Shown here piece by piece: positions 20,562 to 29,413 of a stretch of DNA of 64,000 nucleotides (position 1 is the stretch's first letter; the number at the start of each line of letters is the position of its first letter). Under the pieces are notes generated by a model that worked only from the letters and a program-made list of their open reading frames with translations, did not search any database and was not told the origin of the DNA. The position numbers were made by a program, and so were the translations under genes. Source of the DNA: Rubrivivax sp. (GTDB lineage Bacteria; Pseudomonadota; Gammaproteobacteria; Burkholderiales; Burkholderiaceae_C); NCBI GenBank assembly GCA_016707445.1, contig JADJHR010000008.1, positions 208,607 through 272,606 of the forward strand, read 5' to 3'.

Positions 20562-21872
20562 ATGATGTTGCCGGCCGAGATCATTCGCTGCAAGCGCGAC
20601 GCGCAGGTGCTGTCCGACGCGCAGATCACCGACTTCGCGTGCGGCCTGGCCGACGGCCGCTGGAGCGACGCGCAGGCTGGTGCGATGGCGATGGCCGTGC
20701 TGCTGCAGGGCATGTCGGTGGGCGAGACGGTGGCGCTGACGGCCGCGATGCGCGACAGCGGCCGCGTGCTGACCTGGCCCGAGGCGACCGGCCCGGTGCT
20801 GGACAAGCACAGCACCGGGGGCGTCGGCGACAAGATCAGCCTGATGCTGGCGCCGATGCTGGCGGCCTGCGGCGCCTGGGTGCCGATGATCAGCGGCCGT
20901 GGTCTGGGCCACACCGGCGGCACGCTGGACAAGCTCGAGGCGCTGCCCGGCTACACGGTCGATCCGGGTGACGAACGCTTGCGCGAGACCTTGCGCCAGT
21001 GCGGCTGCGCAATCGTCGGCGCCAGCGCCGACCTGGCACCGGCCGATCGACGGCTGTACGCGGTGCGCGATGTCACCGCCACCGTCGAGTCGGTGCCGCT
21101 GATCACGGCCAGCATCCTGTCCAAGAAGCTGGCCGCCGGGCTGCAGGGTCTGGTGCTCGACGTCAAGGTGGGCAACGGTGCCTTTGCCGCCACGCCGCAG
21201 ATGGCGCTGGACCTGGCGCGCAGCCTGGTGCACACCGCGCGCGGCGCCGGCCTGCGTGCCACGGCCCTGATCACCGACATGAGCCAGGTGCTGGGCACCA
21301 CGGCCGGCAATGCGCTGGAGATGCGCGACGCGATCGACTTCCTGACCGGCGCCGCGCGCGAGCCGCGCACGCTGGCGCTGACGCTGGCCTTGGGCGCCGA
21401 GGCCTTGTTGATCGGCGGCCTGGCGACCGATGCCGATGGCGCAAGGGCGCAGTTGCAGCGCGGCCTGGACAGCGGTGCGGCTGCCGAGCGGTTTGCGCGC
21501 ATGGTGTCGCTGCTGGGAGGGCCGACCGATGTGCTGGCCGATGCCCGGCTGCAAGTCGCCCCGGAAACCCTGCCGGTGCTGGCCGGTCGGTCCGGCATTG
21601 TTCAACGCTGCAACGTGCGCGCGCTCGGGCTGGTGGTGGTGGCGCTCGGCGGCGGGCGGGTGCGCCCCGGTGACCCCATCGATGCCCGCGTGGGGCTGTC
21701 CGACATCGTCGCGCCCGGTACCCGTGTCGGGCCGAAGGACGTGCTGTGCCGGGTCCACGTGGCCGACGCCGAGAGCGCCGGCACCGCGATGGCCGCCGCA
21801 CATGCAGCGTTCGAGATCGGCGATGGTGTCGTGCCCACCCCGGGCTTGATCCAAGACTGCGTCAGGGCCTGA
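20562..21872 (+). CDS. deoA: Thymidine phosphorylase
   Basis: A 436-residue pyrimidine-nucleoside phosphorylase of standard length. The N-terminal helical domain is followed by the phosphate-binding KHSTGGVGDK and by GRGLGHTGGTLDKLEA, both diagnostic, then VKVGNGAF and a C-terminal domain (GDPIDARVG). It cleaves thymidine and deoxyuridine to base and deoxyribose-1-phosphate. The start ATG at 20562 leaves 70 nt after the nucleotidase, the largest gap in the operon, so a secondary promoter is possible. It is the last gene of the rightward salvage operon. Confidence 0.95.
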   Translation: MMLPAEIIRCKRDAQVLSDAQITDFACGLADGRWSDAQAGAMAMAVLLQGMSVGETVALTAAMRDSGRVLTWPEATGPVLDKHSTGGVGDKISLMLAPMLAACGAWVPMISGRGLGHTGGTLDKLEALPGYTVDPGDERLRETLRQCGCAIVGASADLAPADRRLYAVRDVTATVESVPLITASILSKKLAAGLQGLVLDVKVGNGAFAATPQMALDLARSLVHTARGAGLRATALITDMSQVLGTTAGNALEMRDAIDFLTGAAREPRTLALTLALGAEALLIGGLATDADGARAQLQRGLDSGAAAERFARMVSLLGGPTDVLADARLQVAPETLPVLAGRSGIVQRCNVRALGLVVVALGGGRVRPGDPIDARVGLSDIVAPGTRVGPKDVLCRVHVADAESAGTAMAAAHAAFEIGDGVVPTPGLIQDCVRA

Positions 21873-21888
21873 AGCAGTCCGATTCAGG
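21868..21888. terminator. Weak hairpin between deoA and selO
   Basis: CCTGAA (21868-21873) and TTCAGG (21883-21888) form a 6-bp stem with a 9-nt loop across the deoA stop codon. It is the only dyad in the 20-bp gap between two convergent genes, and no T-tract follows, so terminator function is doubtful. Confidence 0.3.
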
Positions 21889-21892
21889 GGCG

Positions 21893-23365
21893 TCAGGTAC
21901 CGCAGAAGGTCTGGTAGCGGGCCGTCACCTCACGCGGCGCGGGTTCGGCATAACGCGCCAGTTGAAGGCCTTCGATGTAGGGTTGCTGCACGGCCGTCAA
22001 CAGTTGCTCGAACGGGACCAGGCTGCCTTCGACGGCGGCGGCCAGCGCCTCTTCGACAAGGTGGTTGCGCGGGATGATCAACGGGTTCACGCGGCGCATG
22101 GCCTCGGCCTGCCCCTCACCCACCCCGGCCGCGTGGCGCGCCTGCCAGCGCAGCAGCCAGGCATCGACCGCGGCGCGGTCGAAGAACAGGTCGCGCAACG
22201 GCCCGGCATCGCCTGCCGCCGCATCGGCCAGATGACGCCAGGCCAGCGTGAAGTCGACCTGCTGCGTCTGCAGCAGCGCCAGCCAGTCCTGCACCAGCTG
22301 CGCGTCGTCGGGCTGCGCGTCGGCCAGGCCCAGCTTGGCGCGCTGTCCCTGCAGCAACCGGTCGGCGTACAGCGCCGGGAATTCGTCGATCACGGGCATG
22401 ACCTGCGCCACCGCGGCGTCGGCATCGTCGGCCAGCAGCGGCAGCAGGGTTTCGGCCAGCCTTGCCAGGTTCCAGCGCGCGATCAGCGGCTGGTTGCCGT
22501 AGGCGTAGCGCCCGCCATGGTCGATCGAGCTGAACACCGCCGCCGGGTCGTAGGCCTCCATGAAGGCGCAGGGGCCGTAGTCGATGGTCTCGCCGCTGAT
22601 CGTCATGTTGTCGGTGTTCATCACGCCGTGGATGAAGCCGACGTTCATCCACTGCGCGATCAGCGCCGCCTGGCGCTGCGCGACCGCCTGCAGCAGGCCG
22701 AGGTGTCGGCCGTCGCGGCCGGCCAGCGCCGGGTCGTGGCGCGCGATCACGTAGTCGGCCAGGCGGCGTACCTGGTCGTGCTCGCCGCGCGCGGCAAAGT
22801 ACTGGAAGGTGCCCACACGCACATGGCTGGCCGCCACGCGCGTCAGCACCGCACCGGGCAGGGCCTGGTCGCGCATCACGGCCTCGCCGGTGGCGGCCAC
22901 GGCCAGTGCGCGCGTGGTCGGAATGCCCAGCGCGTGCATGGCCTCGCCCAGCAGGTATTCGCGCAGCACCGGGCCCAGCACGGCCTTGCCATCGCCGCCA
23001 CGAGAGAACGGCGTGCGCCCCGAACCCTTGAAGGCGATGTCGCGCCGCCGGCCCTGGCGGTCGATCACTTCGCCCAGCAGCAGCGCCCGGCCGTCGCCCA
23101 GCTGCGGCGAGAAACCGCCGAACTGGTGCCCCGCATAGGCCTGCGCCAGCGGCGACGCCCCTGCGGGCAGCTGGTTGCCGGCAAACAGCGCCGCCCCCGC
23201 CTCACCACGCAGCGCGTCGGTGTCGAGCCCCAGCTCACGCGCCAGCGCGTCGTTGAGTTTCAGCAGCACCGGCGCCGGCGCCTTGGCCGGCTGCCAGTCC
23301 ACGTAGAACCCGGGCAGGTCGCGCGCGTAGCTGTTGTCGAAGGCAAAGGTCGGGGCGTTGCTCAT
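21893..23365 (-). CDS. selO: SelO/YdiU-family protein adenylyltransferase
   Basis: A 490-residue pseudokinase-fold enzyme that transfers AMP to protein hydroxyl groups. Family motifs include NSYARDLPGFYVDWQP at the N-terminus, AGHQFGGFSPQLGDGRALLLG, KGSGRTPFSRGGDGKAVLGP, NVGFIHGVMNTDNMTISG (metal-binding Asn/Asp region) and DYGPCAFMEAYDP. The protein ends YQTFCGT, with Cys488 in the place where eukaryotic SelO has selenocysteine. It is a single-gene unit, divergent from the following SDR. Known bacterial roles involve the oxidative-stress response. Confidence 0.95.
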   Translation of the reverse strand: MSNAPTFAFDNSYARDLPGFYVDWQPAKAPAPVLLKLNDALARELGLDTDALRGEAGAALFAGNQLPAGASPLAQAYAGHQFGGFSPQLGDGRALLLGEVIDRQGRRRDIAFKGSGRTPFSRGGDGKAVLGPVLREYLLGEAMHALGIPTTRALAVAATGEAVMRDQALPGAVLTRVAASHVRVGTFQYFAARGEHDQVRRLADYVIARHDPALAGRDGRHLGLLQAVAQRQAALIAQWMNVGFIHGVMNTDNMTISGETIDYGPCAFMEAYDPAAVFSSIDHGGRYAYGNQPLIARWNLARLAETLLPLLADDADAAVAQVMPVIDEFPALYADRLLQGQRAKLGLADAQPDDAQLVQDWLALLQTQQVDFTLAWRHLADAAAGDAGPLRDLFFDRAAVDAWLLRWQARHAAGVGEGQAEAMRRVNPLIIPRNHLVEEALAAAVEGSLVPFEQLLTAVQQPYIEGLQLARYAEPAPREVTARYQTFCGT

Positions 23366-23489
23366 GCGGTGGTGGAGGTCGTCAATGCCGACAGCGTGCC
23401 TGAAGATGGCTCACGCGGCCACGCCAGGGGCTTTGAAAGCAGCCGATCTGTCATCATCGATCTCAACGCCACAGGTCGCAAGGAACTGC

Positions 23490-24341
23490 ATGCCCGCCCA
23501 TCGCGACCTGGACTTTCGCGGCGGCGTGGCCGTGATCACCGGCGCGGCCAGTGGCATCGGCGCCGCGCTGGCGCTGCAGCTGGCCACACGTGGCTGCCAC
23601 CTGGCGCTGGTCGACGTCAACGACGCGGGGCTGCAGGTCACCGCCGCCCAGGCCGGCGCGCGCGGCATCACGGTCAGTCGCCATGTGCTCGACCTGGCGC
23701 AGCCGGAATCGGCGGCCGAACTGCTGGCCGCCGTGAATGCTGCGCACGGCCGCGTCCGCGTTCTGGTCAACAACGCCGGCGTGGCCCTGGGTGGCAATTT
23801 CGAGCAGGTGGCGGCGGCCGATTTCGACTGGCTGATGAGCATCAACTTCGGCGCCGTGGTGCGGCTGTCGCGCGCCTTTCTGCCGCTGCTGACAGCTGAG
23901 CCGGCAGCTCAGCTGGTCAACGTGTCCAGCATCTTCGGCATCATCGCGCCGCCCGGACAGACGGCCTATTGCGCGGCCAAGTTTGCGGTACGCGGTTTCT
24001 CAGAATCGCTGCGCCACGAGCTGGAAACCGCCGGCTCGACGGTCGGCGTGACGCTGGTGCATCCGGGTGGCGTGCGCACCGCGATCGCCGAGAATTCACG
24101 CGCACCGCAGGACGCCAGCCAGGCTGACCTGGCACAGGCCAAGGCGGCCTGGCGCCGGATGCTGGTGCTGCCGGCCGAAGACGCCGCCGCGCGCATCGTG
24201 CGGGGCATCGAACGCCGCGAGCCCCGTGTGCTGGTGGGCAAGGACGCGGTGCGCGCTGCCTGGGTGCAGCGGCTGTTCCCGGTCGGCTACTGGAAGCTGG
24301 TGGCGCGCGACATCGCACGTCGCATGGCGAAGACGAACTGA
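23490..24341 (+). CDS. Short-chain dehydrogenase/reductase (SDR)
   Basis: A 283-residue classical SDR. Cofactor motif VITGAASGIGAALALQLA (near residue 16), NNAGVA, catalytic Ser in VNVSSIFG, and YCAAK (Tyr/Lys). The ATG at 23490 has AAGGA upstream. The gene is followed after 8 nt by the esterase/monooxygenase fusion and is presumably co-transcribed. SDRs in this setting typically oxidise a secondary alcohol to the ketone used by the Baeyer-Villiger enzyme, or reduce a ketone; direction and substrate are not determinable here. Confidence 0.9.
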   Translation: MPAHRDLDFRGGVAVITGAASGIGAALALQLATRGCHLALVDVNDAGLQVTAAQAGARGITVSRHVLDLAQPESAAELLAAVNAAHGRVRVLVNNAGVALGGNFEQVAAADFDWLMSINFGAVVRLSRAFLPLLTAEPAAQLVNVSSIFGIIAPPGQTAYCAAKFAVRGFSESLRHELETAGSTVGVTLVHPGGVRTAIAENSRAPQDASQADLAQAKAAWRRMLVLPAEDAAARIVRGIERREPRVLVGKDAVRAAWVQRLFPVGYWKLVARDIARRMAKTN

Positions 24342-24349
24342 GGATCGAC

Positions 24350-26752
24350 ATGAGCACAGCAAGCTGGCAGGCCCGCGTGGCGGCGTTCGTGGTGCGCCGT
24401 CGTGTCAAGCCGGCACTGGCCGACATGGCCGACATCGCGCGCGTGCGCAAGGCCTTTTCGCACCCACTGCCGACACCGCGCGGCGTGCGCTTCAGCGACG
24501 ACACCGTGGGTGGCGTGCGCGGCGAATGGGTCGAAGCCGATGGTGGGCCGGCAAGGTCGGCCACGCTGCTGTATCTGCACGGCGGCGGTTTTGTCGGCTG
24601 CTCACCGCGCACGCACCGGCCGATCACCGCAGCGCTGGCGCTGCAGGGGCTGCGCGTGTTCGCGCCCGACTACCGACTCGCACCCGAGCACCCCTTTCCG
24701 GCAGCACCACAGGACGTGCAGGCGGTGTACCGCGCGCTGCGCGTCGAGGTCGGCGCCGGCCGCCTGGTGGTGGCCGGCGATAGCGCGGGCGGCAACCTGG
24801 CGCTGGGCCTGATGCTGGCGCTGAAGGACGCCGGTGAAACCCTGCCCGCGGCCGCGGTGCTGTTCTCGCCCGCCACCGATCTGACCGGCGGCAGCGCATC
24901 GCTCGAACTCAACGCCGACCACGACGCCATGTTCGACGGCCGCCAGCTGGTGCATCTGGCCGAGGCGTATCTGAACGGCGCCGACCCGGCACAGCCACTG
25001 GCCTCGCCCTTGCTGGGCGACCTGCGCGGCCTGCCGCCGCTGCTGATCCACGTCGGCCAGAGCGAGGCGCTGCGCGACGACAGCCTGCGCCTGGCGCGCA
25101 AGGCGCGCGAGGCCGGCGTGACGGTCGAGCTGCAGGTTTTTGCCGTGGTGCCGCATGTCTGGCAGACGCTGTACCAGCTGCCCGAGGCGCGCCGGTCGGT
25201 GACCGCGGCGGCGCGCTTTCTGCGCCAGGCCGAACCGCGCAGCGAATCCGAAATCGTCGACGTGCTGATCATCGGGGCCGGCTTGTCGGGCATCGGCGCG
25301 GCCGTGCACCTGCAGCGCGAATGCCCGGGCAAGCACTTCGCGCTGCTGGAAGCGCGGCCCGTGCTGGGCGGCACCTGGGACCTGTTTCGCTACCCCGGCG
25401 TGCGCTCGGATTCCGACATGTACACGCTGGGCTACCGCTTCAAGCCCTGGCTGGGCGCCAAGGCCATCGCCGACGGACCGGCGATCCTGCGCTACATCGC
25501 CGACACCGCGGCCGAACATGGCATCGAACCGCTGATCCGCTACCGCCAGCGCGTGATCAGCGCCGACTGGTCGCCCGCCGACGCCCGCTGGGCTGTGCAG
25601 GTCGAACGAGAACTCGATGGCGGCCAGGCGCCCGAGCGGCTGACCCTGCACGCGCGCTTCTTGCTGTCCTGCGGCGGCTACTACAGCTATGCCCAGGGCC
25701 ACCGGCCGCCGTTCAAGGACGAGGCGCAGTTTGGCGGCACCCTGGTGCACCCGCAGTTCTGGCCCGAACAGCTGGACCACGCCGGCAAGCGCGTGGTGGT
25801 GATCGGCAGCGGCGCCACCGCAGTGACCCTTGTGCCCGAGATGGCGAAGACCGCCGCCCACGTCACCATGCTGCAGCGCTCACCGAGTTACGTGGTCGAG
25901 CGGCCGTCGGTCGATGCCATCGCCGAGTGGCTCAAGCGCTGGCTGCCGGCGCGCTGGGCCTACGCCCTGGTGCGGCTGAAGAACGTGGTGCTGCAGCAGT
26001 ACTACTACCGCATGGCGCGCCAGTACCCCGAACAGGCCAAGGCGCGCCTGGTCGGCCTGGTGCAGCAGGCGCTGGGGCCACAGTTCGACGTCAGGCGGCA
26101 CTTCACGCCGGCCTACAAGCCCTGGGATCAGCGCGTGTGCCTGGTGCCCGACGGTGACCTGTTCCGCAGCCTGCGCGAGGGCCGTGCCTCGGTTGTCACC
26201 GACCAGATCGACGCCTTCACGCCCGGCGGCATCCGCCTGCAGTCGGGGCAAGAGCTGCCCGCCGACATCATCGTCACCGCCACCGGGCTGCAGATGAACG
26301 TGCTGTCCAACGTCGGGCTCAGCATCGCTGGTGTGCCGATCGACTTGTCGCAGGCGCTGGTCTACAAGGGCATGATGTTCGGCGGCGTGCCCAACCTGGC
26401 CAGCACCTTCGGCTACACCAATGCCAGCTGGACGCTGAAGGCCGACCTCACGGCGGCCTATGTCTGCCGGCTGTTGAACCACATGGACCGGCATGGCCAG
26501 GCGGTGTGTACACCCACCGTCGACCCCGCGGTGGCGCCACAACCCTTCCTGACCTTCACCTCAGGCTACGTGCAGCGCGCGATCGCGATGCTGCCCAAGC
26601 AGGGCGACCGCAAGCCCTGGAAGCTGTACCAGAACTACCTGCTCGACCTGCTGACGCTGCGCCTGGGGCGTGTGGACGACGGCGTGATGGCCTTTGCCCC
26701 GGCGCAGCCCGCAACGCCAGCGGCACTGCCCTCGACGGCCGCGCCGCGCTGA
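24350..26752 (+). CDS. Fusion of HSL-type esterase and FAD-dependent Baeyer-Villiger-type monooxygenase
   Basis: One 800-residue reading frame holds two enzymes. Residues about 1-295 are a hormone-sensitive-lipase-type alpha/beta hydrolase: oxyanion-hole HGGG (77-80), nucleophile GDSAGG (143-148, Ser145), Asp243 and His269 as likely triad members. Residues about 302-790 are a class B flavoprotein: FAD motif GAGLSG (309-314), the Baeyer-Villiger fingerprint FGGTLVHPQFWP (461-472), and a second nucleotide motif GSGATA (486-491). A short linker (AEPRSESE) joins them with no stop or frame break. The monooxygenase would turn a ketone into an ester that the esterase domain then hydrolyses. The SDR upstream could supply the ketone. 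Separate genes are the usual state. Confidence 0.9.
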   Translation: MSTASWQARVAAFVVRRRVKPALADMADIARVRKAFSHPLPTPRGVRFSDDTVGGVRGEWVEADGGPARSATLLYLHGGGFVGCSPRTHRPITAALALQGLRVFAPDYRLAPEHPFPAAPQDVQAVYRALRVEVGAGRLVVAGDSAGGNLALGLMLALKDAGETLPAAAVLFSPATDLTGGSASLELNADHDAMFDGRQLVHLAEAYLNGADPAQPLASPLLGDLRGLPPLLIHVGQSEALRDDSLRLARKAREAGVTVELQVFAVVPHVWQTLYQLPEARRSVTAAARFLRQAEPRSESEIVDVLIIGAGLSGIGAAVHLQRECPGKHFALLEARPVLGGTWDLFRYPGVRSDSDMYTLGYRFKPWLGAKAIADGPAILRYIADTAAEHGIEPLIRYRQRVISADWSPADARWAVQVERELDGGQAPERLTLHARFLLSCGGYYSYAQGHRPPFKDEAQFGGTLVHPQFWPEQLDHAGKRVVVIGSGATAVTLVPEMAKTAAHVTMLQRSPSYVVERPSVDAIAEWLKRWLPARWAYALVRLKNVVLQQYYYRMARQYPEQAKARLVGLVQQALGPQFDVRRHFTPAYKPWDQRVCLVPDGDLFRSLREGRASVVTDQIDAFTPGGIRLQSGQELPADIIVTATGLQMNVLSNVGLSIAGVPIDLSQALVYKGMMFGGVPNLASTFGYTNASWTLKADLTAAYVCRLLNHMDRHGQAVCTPTVDPAVAPQPFLTFTSGYVQRAIAMLPKQGDRKPWKLYQNYLLDLLTLRLGRVDDGVMAFAPAQPATPAALPSTAAPR

Positions 26753-26756
26753 AGGA

Positions 26757-28445
26757 TCAGCGCTGCTGCTGCTCGCCGCAGTGCTGGCAGAAGCGCGCAC
26801 GCGGCAGCACCGGCGTGCCGCAGGCGGGGCAATAGCGCGTGGGCGACCGCACTTCGGCGGGTGCCACCGTCGGTCGCGCGGGGGCAAACGACGACACCGG
26901 CGGGCGCGCCACTTCGGTGGCGGTCTGGCGCTCGGCGTAGGCCTGCACCTGCTGCACGCTGCGCCGGGCCGCCAGCTCGTCGGCGCTCAGCTGCAGCAGG
27001 GTGCGGCTGCCAGCCACCGTCTGCCCGGCCAGGTAGAAGACCGAGCGTGCCCGCACCACGCTCCAGCGCAGGCGCAGCTTCGAGGGCTGGACCGACTCTG
27101 CCTTGCAGCCCAGTGACAGCAGCGACGACTCGACCTCGACCCGGCTCCACAACAAGTGCCCGACGCGGATCGCGTAGCCGCCGGCCACCACCAGCACCAG
27201 GGCCGAGGCACCGGAGGTCCACGCGGCCTTCAGGTCCTGCACGTGGGCATCGGCCAGACGCACGAACAACACGCCGCCGGCCAGCGTCAGCAGCAGACCC
27301 AGCACCTGCAGCAGCAGCAGGCACACCCGGCGGGCGCCCACCGGCCCCGGAATGCCGTCGCGCAGATCGGCCGGCAGCATGGGCTGGGTCTCTTCGAGCA
27401 CGGTGGCCACAAAGCGCGACGCGCCAGCCTGGGCTTGGCCGTCGGCGTCGGCCAGCGAGGTCTGCCAGGCATGGCGGCGGTTGGGGATGCCGTCGCTCCA
27501 GTAACGGTGCAGTTCGCGCTCGACCTCCTGCATCAGGTGCTCGGGGTCGGCGCCGATGTCGCCCTGGGCCTCGGCCAACGGCGGTTTGCCGGCCAGCGGC
27601 AGGTCGGGTGTCGCGCGGCCGGCCAGGAAGGCCAGCCCCTCGATCGCCAGCAGACAGGCCAGCAGCACGGTGGTGGCCAGCGGCAGGCCGAGCTGGGCCA
27701 GTTTGCCGATGTGCGGCAGCTGGCCGGCAAACCAGCCCAGCAGCAGCCCGACGGTGGCCGCCAGCACCAGCGCCACCACCACCGCCAGCGGGCTGGGTGC
27801 GGCCTTGGCGATCCAGGCACTGTGCGCGACCAGCGCGGCTGCCAGCGCGGCGTACAGCAGGCAGGCCAGTGCCAGCGTGGGCGGCGATTTGATCAGCAGC
27901 CAGGTCAGCGCCAGCGCCAGCGCCAGGCCGATACCGAACAACAGGTGCGCCAGCCGTTCCGACAGGTAGGCCTGCACGCTGACCGGTGCGGCCGCCAGGC
28001 GAGGGGTCAGCGACTGCAGCAGCCCGCGATACGGCCCGCGCAACTCACCAGGGTCGACCTTGCCACTGGCCAGCACCTGCGTCAGCCAGGCCGCGCCGGG
28101 GCTGGCGCCCTTGGCCTGGTGCACCAGCTCACTGGTCAGCGAGGCCGGTTGCCCGGGCTGCAGGAAGACGCGCCGCTGGCGCGCCGCGCACCACAGGTCG
28201 AAGGCACCCAGCAGCAGCAGCAAGGTGGCCACCAGCACATGAGGCGTGCTGCCGCCGCGCTGCAGCGGGGTGGTCAGGATGGCCACGCTGGACGTGGCGG
28301 GGTCGGGCTCGGCCAGCGCCACCCAGAAGACCACCAGCGCCAGCACGATCAGCAAGGCGGCGCGCAGCGTCAGAAAGCGGTTTTCGGTGCGGTAGCAGGT
28401 GGGGTATTCGAACCCTGGGCCGCTGACGCCCCACTGGTAGGACAT
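26757..28445 (-). CDS. Multi-pass membrane protein with C-terminal double-cysteine zinc ribbon, function unknown
   Basis: A 562-residue protein not recognised as a characterised family. It has a first membrane segment (about residues 28-45), a second near 75, a cluster of five or six hydrophobic helices in the middle (LLFGIGLALALALTWLLIK onward), a pair of helices near residues 360-420, a soluble region, and a terminal zinc ribbon (CPACG...CQHCG) close to the end. The ATG at 28445 has GGAG 12 nt upstream; a start 14 codons earlier has no site. It converges with the fusion gene, 4 nt apart. Zinc-ribbon tails of this kind often mark proteins of unknown membrane-stress or assembly role, but no function is claimed. 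Confidence 0.7.
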   Translation of the reverse strand: MSYQWGVSGPGFEYPTCYRTENRFLTLRAALLIVLALVVFWVALAEPDPATSSVAILTTPLQRGGSTPHVLVATLLLLLGAFDLWCAARQRRVFLQPGQPASLTSELVHQAKGASPGAAWLTQVLASGKVDPGELRGPYRGLLQSLTPRLAAAPVSVQAYLSERLAHLLFGIGLALALALTWLLIKSPPTLALACLLYAALAAALVAHSAWIAKAAPSPLAVVVALVLAATVGLLLGWFAGQLPHIGKLAQLGLPLATTVLLACLLAIEGLAFLAGRATPDLPLAGKPPLAEAQGDIGADPEHLMQEVERELHRYWSDGIPNRRHAWQTSLADADGQAQAGASRFVATVLEETQPMLPADLRDGIPGPVGARRVCLLLLQVLGLLLTLAGGVLFVRLADAHVQDLKAAWTSGASALVLVVAGGYAIRVGHLLWSRVEVESSLLSLGCKAESVQPSKLRLRWSVVRARSVFYLAGQTVAGSRTLLQLSADELAARRSVQQVQAYAERQTATEVARPPVSSFAPARPTVAPAEVRSPTRYCPACGTPVLPRARFCQHCGEQQQR

Positions 28446-28540
28446 GCTGTTGTTCACTCCGGGGGTGGACCGCAGCCGATTCTGCATGATGGCCGGCGGC
28501 CGCCGCCGCGTCGGTTCACAACATCAGGCCAGCGCTCGCA

Positions 28541-29349
28541 TCAGCGGGTTTCGCATTCGAAGAAGTGGTCCAACGTCGGAAAGCCTGCACCGCCGTCGAT
28601 GCAGGCGCGCAGGAAAATCGCAAATCCCGGGTCACCGGTCCACAGCGAATGGTGGCCGTAGCCGACGGCACGCCTTTCGGCTGCGGTCTGTTCGATGCCG
28701 TGCATCGCGAAGGCGCGCGCTCGCTGCAGCCAGCGTGGGTCCTGCGTGCGCCGCCACAGCTGGAGAAAGGCATGGCCCTTGCCCCCCGTGCCGTGGCACA
28801 GGTTCGAGCCCTTGCGCAGCGGCCCGGCAGCCCAGATGGCCTGCCCGGCCTTCAGCAGAAGGTCGTCCAGCGCCTGGCCGGGCAGGTCGGCCAGGCAGAT
28901 CACGAAACCGGGCGCGCCATGGCAGGTGCATCAGCCAGCGCGGCTTGAAGTCGGGGCTGGTGATCAGCCAGAAGCGCCAGTTGGCCTGGTCACCTTCGAC
29001 CGTGACGCTACAGGCAGCGCGCCGCCAGCAGCGTGCCGGGTACGCCCCACATCAGCGCGCGCGCCGGGTGGTCCTGATGGCTGCCGATCAGCCGGTCCAG
29101 CGCGTCCAGGGTCTCGTCCTTCGGTTGCAAGGCGTGCTGCAGCCCTTCCGTGAAAGACCGATAGTCGATGTGCAGACATGCTGCACCCAGGGCCTGGAGG
29201 TGCTGCAGCGCCCAGATCACGCCACGACTGCCGTGGTACAGCGCGTGATAAGCCTGCAAGGCCGGGTCGTCACCGGGCTCGCAGTCGCGCGGATGCATGG
29301 GCCACCCGATCCCAGGCCTGAAATGCGCCTCGGTGTGGGGCCCGGGTCA
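28541..29349 (-). pseudogene. Decayed LanC-like (LANCL-type) cyclase homologue
   Basis: Two blocks of a LanC-like protein are recognisable on the minus strand. The N-terminal block (from 29346) reads HTEAHFRPGIGWP, then HPRDCEPGDDP, YHGSRGVIWALQHLQALGA and WGVPGTLLAARCL, then meets TAG near 29010. The C-terminal block includes CHGAPGFVICLADLPGQ in a different frame, NLCHGTGGKGHAFLQLW and HSLWTGDPGFAIFL, the zinc-ligand region. The 100-odd residues normally lying between the blocks are missing. The N-terminal reading hits TGA at 29349-29347 with no start codon before homology begins. So the 5' end, the middle and the frame are all damaged. The intact family binds zinc; eukaryotic LANCLs act on glutathione or dehydro-amino acids. 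Confidence 0.75.
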
Positions 29350-29379
29350 GCGTCCGGCGTAAGCTAGCACAGGCCAGGC

Positions 29380-29402
29380 TCGGGTCCGACGAGCCGACCC
29401 GA
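29380..29402 (+). other. Hairpin in the leader of the acyl-CoA dehydrogenase operon
   Basis: TCGGGTC (29380-29386) pairs perfectly with GACCCGA (29396-29402) around a 9-nt loop, ending 11 nt before the ATG at 29414. It could be a leader structure, a protein-binding dyad or chance; no T-tract follows. Confidence 0.35.
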
Positions 29403-29413
29403 AAGATGCCGCC

